NCBI GenBank assembly: GCA_914767715.1
Contig: OU612065.1
Coordinates: 5,830,001 to 5,894,000 of the forward strand
DNA length: 64,000 nt
Direction: 5' to 3'
Source: Membranipora membranacea
Taxonomy: Eukaryota > Bryozoa > Gymnolaemata > Cheilostomatida > Membraniporidae
The notes under the pieces were generated by a model, which was given only the letters and a program-made list of their open reading frames with translations, ran no database searches and was not told the DNA's origin. Position 1 is the first letter of the stretch. The number at the start of each line of letters is the position of its first letter. This document shows positions 56,719 through 64,000 of the stretch, piece after piece. A program made the translations under genes and the position numbers.

Positions 56719-59700
56719 TCACTCATTTTCCTCATCTTCATCATCCTCGTCTCCGCCAGCCTCCTCCTCCTCCTCATCAAGACTGTTCTCACAACTCTTA
56801 CACATGCAGAGGGGTGTGCATTTCATATTGGCTTTGTTGCAGGAGCATCTTCCGCCAAGACAATTGCTCACTTCGCATTTGCAGTTGTTGAGCTGGAGAA
56901 GCTCTGGTGGCGCTGAGGGCTTTGTCAGCCACTGTATGGATAGTTTGTTGTTATGTAATAGCCAACCATGGTCTTGAGGTGGTGGCAGTTCAGTCATTGG
57001 TATCAAACACAGCCTCCAAACTCCTGCCTGGTAGTTGGCTCTTTTAGTGTGCTGAGCCATTGAGTCGTCGTTTGGGGGCAGACTCTTTTCCAGAGGAGTA
57101 GTTGTGCAGAATATCTTGTATCGTGCATCATTAACAGTGTCTTCCTTACTGTTATATAGGGCACAGACAAATTTCTCTAAATCTCTTAATATGTCCTTGT
57201 CTACCTCGAATGTTTGGCCAAGAGTTGAAAACGTGTCAATAAACTTTGCCGATGACAACATAACTTTCAGACAAGTTTTCTTTCCTTTACCTGCAAAGGA
57301 TGAGATAGTATCACACCCCGTAAATGCATGGAATGCGACAAGTGCCTGACTGACTTTCGCACCCAAAGACTCAGCAACAGAGGTAAGGCTGATGACCCGT
57401 CGACTATTCCCCCGACCAGTTGCAAATAGAAGTTCTGTGTCCAGCTTTGATGCAACAGAAATCCCTAGTATGGCCACGTCAGTATCAGGGGAGTGAATGA
57501 CGACATATTTAGAGTTTTCGGATGCATGCTTTGCATGCAGTAAAAGCCTGGTATCAGCTTCCTCTTGGTTACTCTTTAGCTCATTGATGAGAGATGCTGT
57601 TGGCTCCTCATTATTTCGCCACTTGAGTAGAGTTGTTTCTTCTGAGACGGCCACATAAATGTCAATACTGAGCCCTGGAACTGCATGCTTCCATTGTTCA
57701 GCTATAAATACCTGAAGTCGTTTTTTATTGTCCGCTCCACTCAAAAACTTCTTCCACTGTTTGGGAAGTTTTTGATCAGGTCCATATATAGTTATATCTT
57801 GCGACTGGTTGCTGGTTCTCCTTGTTCTTTCGATATTCTTTATGCTTATGTCACGATACTGATCTCCGACAAAGTCAACACGTGCCGATTTAAAGCTTCT
57901 AGCTAGTGATATAATCTTGCGTAGAATGAGGTCTGTCAACTCTCCGAAGGTACTTGGAAGCTCTGCTGCAGTGAGGGCTTGAATAATGGCCATTGCATCG
58001 ACAATCAGAGCTGAGTCATCGATCTGCTGCACTTGCTGAATAAACTCTTCCTTTTCGAGACTATGTAGTAATGCTGCCTTGTAGGTTTTGCTGGGGCCAT
58101 TGAGATCAGCGCTAGCAAAACAAGCCGGAACCTGGGATAACGGGTAGCCCAAAATCTCTTGCATATCAATAGCCCTGCTTTTCGCCACAAGAATCATCCT
58201 AGCAAACATAGATCGTTCTAGTTGCACCTGCCTTTGTGATACCTTTGATTTTATTTTCTGGTTTGTGGTAGCGAAAGTTTTGAGCTTAGTCTGCCTGATA
58301 GTGTCGAAGACTTTAGAGCTGTCGTCCTTTGCTCGGGTGTTAATAAACTCCATCAGCTTCTTCTCACCAACATTCTTAGCACTGAGTAAATCTCTCGTTG
58401 TTTCTTCACTTGATATTGTACCTGAGCTAAGTGATACCAAGTCATCATAGGCACAAGACCATGGGTCAATCATGGACTTGATGGTACCGATGATAATGTG
58501 AATGGATTCTTCGTCTTTCTTTATTCTACAATCAGATCCCAATTAAACGAACGTCTTAAAATACAACTAGATACTTATTGTATTATAAATGTTGTGATCC
58601 AAGTATACCTGAGCATTCCAAACTGATGCATTGTGGGAATTTTGTTAAAAAAAGCTTTCACCAGCTTTGCAATTATTGTATCATATGAATGGTATTGGAA
58701 AACTCGAGTGTTGCATTGTGGGTATTAATTCATCTGAAAAATACAGAGTAGTATACTAAAACAGTCAATGTTACAAGAAAACTGTTTGGCAAAATTTAGT
58801 TGTATACGGAATACAACTTAATATGTGATGGGCAGTACCTTGTTTGATCAGACTCCTTGTGTAGACGGTATTCGGTGTCAATCCCTGCCATCTTAAGACA
58901 AACACTGGATATCGCTGCTTTGTACGGCTGAGAAAGAACCCATCTCTGAACAGCCGCTACAATCGTAACATATCAATTTCAAGATAACTCTTTACTGTAT
59001 CAAATATTTACTGAGCTAATATACTTACAGTTGGGCTAATTTTGAGCTTCATACCATCTGCAATTGCCATCTTCATTCATTTTGTACCAGTTAACAAGAA
59101 GACAGCGCACATTAAGAAATACATGTACAACCTGTATGTCATCATTAATTTAAAACATAGACTCATTTACCTCTATTTAGAGTGATGCCTCTGATGCCAC
59201 CTGATGTTTTAGATTCTCGGTTTATTGTTACTTCGATTGTCTGGTCTGCAGCTAAACTGGAGAAACCAGTTTCACTCTGGCGCTGAACCGTCCAACAACC
59301 TGGGGTCTCCTTGATCTGTGAGTACATCCATGGATGGGTGTCCTTTAGTTCGCACATTTCGAGCCAGTACACTGTTCCGTATCTGGTGAATCAAGATCGT
59401 TTATTTTAAATATTTTATCTACTAGAATGCTTGTCAGCCCATCAAAATAGCTCAACACACATTTCAACTCTCTCTTGGATAAGTACTAAAAATTTGGCTT
59501 TTTTGTAACGGTATATTATTTGAGCTATCATCTGTCCATCTTAGATCAACCAAGACCCTACGTTCAGTATAATAGAGGAGTCATACTATCTACCATCCTT
59601 ACACTTCACCAATTCATGGTGATTTTACTTACCTAGAATAATTAGTCCGATCATAGGCAAACATCCAAGGTAGCATGTCACGTAACGATGAAAGGTGGAG

Positions 59701-62700
59701 ATCCCAGTCACTTGTCCTCGTCGCTCTAATGAAGGCAAGAAGTGTCATCATCATATCTAGGTACGACTGCCAAAACCTGAAGGTGAGACTAGTAGAGGAT
59801 GATTGCAGTATGAACTCTTCTAATCTCTCACATACTTCATCTGGGATGGCGTCTCCATCACACTCAGCAACTTTTTTGGCTATCAGATCTGCCTCCTTCT
59901 CTTCAAGCGAGTCGAGAAAACTAGAGAACTGCATCCTAGAGAGAGCTTCAAAGAGTTGTTTATGAGCTCGCATACTTCGATTATAGCAATGTCCAGATAG
60001 TACACCATTCATTGATCCTAATGCAACAACCTCGCTCTCTACCAATATGTCCTCTAAGCCGGAGAGTGCAAACCTCTTTCCAATGGCACTGAGGAAGCAC
60101 ATGGCTGTATGGAATTCTCCTAATCTTAGTGCAAGCTTTGACTGGAGTTCAGGTCGGCACCAGCGAATCTGTTGTGCTTTACTGTATATGGCTTGATCCA
60201 TCACAACCATTACAGACTCGCATTGCAGCTTCTCGACAACAGCCAGTGCAGATTCCAGTATGTGGTTTACAGTGGATAGTTGCGTAGGAGAGGCCTCGAT
60301 TACTGGTAAGTAATGTATGATTGATACTGGGAGCGGTTCACTGTTCAGGATGTTGTATGCGGTCCAGCCAGGTAAGGTTTCAGGTGATAACTTGAGTGAT
60401 TTACGTGCTATGTAGGTTCTGTCATTGGTGATTGAACGTTTCAGTGGGCGGTGAACATCTGCTTGTTGGGGTATTATTGAGGAGGTCAGATGTGGTCCCT
60501 GTTTAGTAGACAAGAAATATGGAGCAATCTCTGTTGAGGGCAGTGTGAGTTTTCTGCATTTTCTAGGAATCGTGTGCTCCACAGATGGTGCAGGTGTGTT
60601 TGACCTCAGTTGAATCATCAGCCCGTTGGTGTGATGTGTTGTTCCATGACCTGAAAGAGTTTCTTCACTAAAGTCAATGTTGTCATATACTAGCATTGTG
60701 AAGTTCTTTTGAAGAAATCCTGCTGGTAGACTGAAAGCTGTATTTGCAGCTTGCTTCAAAGCAAGTGCTGTTTCGAGCCTAATAATTGAGTCATAGCTGC
60801 AAGAATGACCAAATCCATGAATAAGTTTGGCTAGCAATTTAGACCCTGTCATATGCCTCACTGTTAGGCCGATGGCTAAAGACTTAGGAGTAACAGCAGC
60901 ACCTTTGGAGCTTAGCTGTACAATGTCTTGGGCTAAGCTGAGAATTTTTAGGCGAACAGAGGCGTCCAAATTATAGTAGGTGTTCCAGTCACAGACCACA
61001 TCAGCATGACCTGTCATCATAGCTAGAAAATTAAATAGTGGTGGCGGAACAAATTCGACACAGGCCTCAGCGTTAAGGTTGTCTGCAGTAGGTGGCCAGG
61101 GGATCTCGACTTTTTTGGTTTGATCTATATACAAACGGAGTGAAATTGCTGCCTGATTGAGTTGATATTGATTGGATTGGGTCACACTATGGAAAGGGAT
61201 TTCCTCATCACATGAGCTGGCAGTGTCGACCTCGCTCAAGAGGCTGGATGTGTTTGTGAGTACTGATGTATCAGTCACTAAATCCGTCAAAACTGCATTG
61301 CTGCTCGTCACTATATCACCATGAGAGGGATCAGAGGCTTGATGAAAACTAAGGCGGCCTTTAAACTCTCTCTTCAGGCGGTAGACAAAAGCTTTTCGGC
61401 TGTAAAAAGATGATAGTTTTGTCTGAAAGCACAATACATGTTAGTCCGAGGAAGAAAAAGATTTTGACATAACTTTTCATATTTTTTTAATTAATCCTAA
61501 TCTGACAAGGCCAAAGTTTGATCAATGCATTTGAGTGTTCTCAAAACGGCAGGTTGATAATGCTTGCACAATGCAACTTCAACCTGGAAACCCCAGTCTC
61601 GCAAGTTTTTATCGCCCTGATCTCACTGGGAATTCCAGGAAATTGCATTGTGGGATACTAGTATATATAAATACATATCATAGTCTTACCTGGTCTCATC
61701 TTCTCTGTTATCTCTACGTAGTTTATTATATAAGCAAAGTAAATCAGATACGGTGTAAGAACCCTTCTCGCGCTCTATCTTTGAGCTAACCAGGTCCTCA
61801 AGTTGTCGCCATGATGCAGATCTCACAAAGCGAGCTTTTGATTTAGATCTAAAACAATTGGAATAACAAATTTACAGCACTTCATAAGAACTCACCTCTA
61901 CGCCCAAGTGAACTTGTTAACAATTTTCAAAGAGGGACAAGCATAGGAATGTAACACACATAATGTTGAGCCAGACAAATGACAATGATAAGTGGCAAAC
62001 AGATTTTATAGTTTTTACCTGAGCTGGTTCGTAACAGTTGCGATATAATTCTTGTGGCATGCACGATGATATCTCATTTCACGGGCAACAGGATCTCCTA
62101 ACTGAAAACTTGACAACAGCTTTGTGTCATTCTTGGCTTCTGCGGCAGGAAGTAAACCCCCTAAATAAAAGGATAATATTTTTTAAAGCTGCCCCCTCAT
62201 TGATATATCATTCGTCTCCAGATAGTTATGATTGATGCAGCTTTGATCAAACAATTGAATTGAAAAAGTTCCCTCAATTAATCAACCAACCCTACAGAGT
62301 CTGCAGAAGGCAGAATAAAACCTGAGATTATGGTGTAGCAGTTTATTGTACTTACCAGCATCTAAAGTCTCAGCTCTAGAAGTCGGTAGTTTCTTGCGGT
62401 TTTTGTACTTCTCCTTATTACATATGACACAGGTAGAAGAGAATGTCTGAGGCTTACTAGTACTCGGTTCTGAAGACCTGAGTTTCTTTGGGCTCGGCAA
62501 ATTGGCTCCATCCTCATTCTTAAAAACAGGATATTATTAGAGCAGGGTTAATGATTAGCAATTACAAGGGTCAATCAATCAAGACTGAAAAAAATTGAAG
62601 GCATCTCAGATTTTCCAACCATGATTTAATTCAGTGTTGTGATCATTCTGTGGTAAATAATAGAGTTCTATCAAGGAGTAAAAGTCTTTTACTCCTTGAT

Positions 62701-63148
62701 AGAACTCTCTTATTTATCACAGAATGATCTTCTTGGCCCTAACACTATCTCTGACTGAGAGCAACGTCACACAAAGTTTCATATCGGTTCAGACAAAGCA
62801 ACACAAGGTGGTCTTCCATACAGCACCGTGGTCATCAATTAATACCTTGAGAGTAAATCCTGAATCATGAGCACGTTCTATACATACCTTTCTCTTCATG
62901 GCACTTTCTTTGGCTCTTTCTAGCTTGGATTTAGAAAATCTGAACATACAAAGACGATGGTATTTATAGGTACTACATTCATCCATTGTTGTCATTGTCA
63001 ATAGATTTTTGGCAATGAAGCATTCCGGCTCTTTCCCAGTTTTCACCCACTCTTTAGCCACATATTTGAGTTCAGCAAGCTTTGAGGCTGACAAAACAAC
63101 ACTCTCAGCTGCTTCATCTACTTTCTCAAAGTGAATAATACACTCCAT
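56719..63148 (-). CDS. Transposon-borne protein: Cys/His motifs, candidate transposase core, FEN1/XPG-like nuclease
   Basis: Eight exons read: 63148-62888, 62518-62356, 62160-62019, 61848-61690, 61422-59633, 59382-59171, 58956-58839, 58525-56719; about 1,550 aa. Exons 1-3 carry two Cys/His motifs (YKYHRLC; CVIC with YHRACHKNY). Exon 5 is a long domain with conserved acidic residues in VYDNIDF, VMDQAIY, LGEFH and LVESEV; these could form an RNase H-like catalytic set (inference). Exons 6-7 carry SGGIRGITLNRG. Exon 8 has a FEN1/XPG-type order: VDAMAIIQAL, VDFVGDQYRD, EEADTRLLLHA, SPDTDVAIL and FTGCDTISSFAGKGK, matching the acidic metal-binding stations and helix-hairpin turn of FEN1. It ends in a Cys cluster (CLGGRCSC, CTPLCMCKSC) and an acidic tail. 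Seven of eight joints keep frame; exon 4 to 5 is off by one as read. Transposition protein more likely than a host gene, since TIRs enclose it. Confidence 0.8.
62641..62729. repeat. Near-perfect hairpin, 44-bp arms, inside the transposon
   Basis: Arms 62641-62684 and 62686-62729 pair with two mismatches and a one-base loop; the outer end reads GATCATTCTGTG. It lies in the intron between exons 1 and 2 of the element's gene. Confidence 0.9.
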
Positions 63149-63585
63149 AATGTTAGTCAAAGTGGTACCGTCATTTTGTTAGACATGTTCATGCTTCCTT
63201 GTATTATGTCATCTGCTAAAGCATGAGAGTTAAATTTAACAAAGGCTGGGCGTAAGTCAATAGCACCGTACAAAGATGCATTATTAATATTTGCTATGTC
63301 AATGCCAAATTCAAGTTGATGAGATTGAGTATTTTATAAATAGATTTTGTTATTATCACACTGATGATTGGTCCTCTATACAAGTAGGTCAGCTTGAGGA
63401 TTTATGTTCTCTTCATTTAAATTGAAAACGAATTGCCATTTATTTTCAAAATATGACCACTACAACTGGGTACACCCGGTGAATTTTACAGAACATATAT
63501 TGATGTAGTATAAAAAGTGATCAGAATCCTGCCATCAAATATTGTCCGTGCCATAACAACTTAGGCTATAGCTGCTTCTGGCCTA

Positions 63586-64000
63586 ATAGGAGGCATTGTT
63601 TCCATTTTCAGAACTAAAATGAAAATTTCCTTCATAGCTTGTGTTTCGTAGGATACAAATTGCACATAGCTCATTGAAGCGCACAAAATTATTTTCAGTA
63701 CATCAGAGCGTATCTTTGATTTCATATAAATATAGAAAGAAAAACATCCAGCTTTTCAAGACTCAATCATTTAGACAGAGAGTATACATATACATATACA
63801 TACACATATAATATATATACATAACTTTATCACAATCAGACTATCAGACAAATACACAACGATGACAGCAGTCCTCAGATGCTGTTGATGACATGATTAT
63901 TACTTAGATATGTTAGTGGTAGGGAAAATGGCATCAATAGCATCATTGATAGCTTGGAGTTGTATATGTTGACACTGGGCCTCGCGGAGAAGTCCCTGTA
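63586..64000. other. Flank beyond the transposon
   Basis: AT-rich, with a TACATATACATATACATACA-type simple repeat at about 63785-63830. No gene recognised before the window ends. Confidence 0.6.

Larger units (their letters stand above)
55609..63585 (-). mobile_element. 7,977-bp autonomous-type DNA transposon with XPG-like nuclease gene
   Basis: The left end reads TAGGCCAGAAGCAGC and the right end GCTGCTTCTGGCCTA. Directly inside both are ATGGCACGGACAAT and TTGATGGCAGGA, then GGGTGTACCC(A/G)GTTGTAG. ATA lies outside each end (55606-55608 and 63586-63588), a likely 3-bp target duplication, though a TA duplication is also formally possible. The element contains one multi-exon gene on the minus strand (56719-63148), a block of subterminal tandem repeats (55688-56700) and a hairpin (62641-62729). 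The 1,049-bp element at 22934-23982 shares its ends and order of subterminal motifs. The combination of XPG/FEN1-type nuclease, Cys-rich motifs and short target duplication recalls the Academ superfamily; that assignment is from memory and untested. Confidence 0.85.

Noticed and set aside
58525-58542. Start of the 607-codon frame as an independent gene start
   Set aside because: There is no ATG; a TTGTAG acceptor lies there and the frame joins the upstream exon at 58956-58839 without a break.
56719-61434. Two separate genes in the 55.6-63.6 kb element
   Set aside because: The end of the long frame (DRTNYSR, then donor) joins the next exon (YGTVYWLEM) and so on in frame to the nuclease exon, so one spliced gene is simpler.

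Overview
This is a stretch of nuclear DNA from an invertebrate animal. Genes are split by many short GT-AG introns, intergenic DNA is AT-rich and full of repeats, and the proteins read as animal orthologues. Short introns and a complete DNMT1 would fit a sponge or cnidarian; that placement is an impression, not a demonstration. Exon borders below were read by eye from splice sites and reading-frame continuity.

Layout. (1) 1-5.4 kb, + strand: 3' part of an eIF2-alpha kinase 3 (PERK) gene, from the end of the lumenal domain to the stop codon. (2) 5.9-7.6 kb, - strand: broken 5' fragment of a TMEM8/PGAP6-like gene. (3) 7.6-10.8 kb: repeats and one unrecognised open stretch. (4) 10.8-12.4 kb, + strand: second, internally deleted PERK copy. 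(5) 13.1-24.9 kb, - strand: complete 12-exon TMEM8/PGAP6-like gene (about 770 aa). Regions 1-2 and 4-5 are two copies of one PERK-TMEM8 block, each copy having lost a different half. (6) 25.3-28.9 kb: a fold-back repeat and a 5'-truncated LINE. (7) 29.3-41.5 kb, + strand: complete DNMT1 gene (about 1,444 aa). (8) 42.1-45.3 kb, - strand: small basic protein of the C19orf53/L10K (UPF0390) family. (9) 48.2-54.4 kb, + strand: lysyl-tRNA synthetase (about 582 aa). (10) 55.6-63.6 kb: an 8-kb DNA transposon with terminal inverted repeats (TIRs), carrying a multi-exon gene whose product combines Cys/His motifs, a candidate acidic-residue transposase core, a FEN1/XPG-like nuclease domain and a Cys-rich tail.

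The most interesting system is region 10 together with a 1.05-kb gene-less relative at 22.9-24.0 kb that has the same ends. The relative lies in an intron of the complete TMEM8-like gene and is absent from the matching place in the broken copy, giving a natural filled/empty-site comparison. The XPG-like nuclease and 3-bp target duplication recall the Academ transposon superfamily (from memory, unchecked).

Other mobile or structured DNA: two 508-bp MITEs with TA duplications, a TTA-flanked MITE, two tRNA-derived SINE families, and several long near-perfect hairpins. The host genes are unrelated housekeeping or signalling genes and show no sign of working as a cluster.
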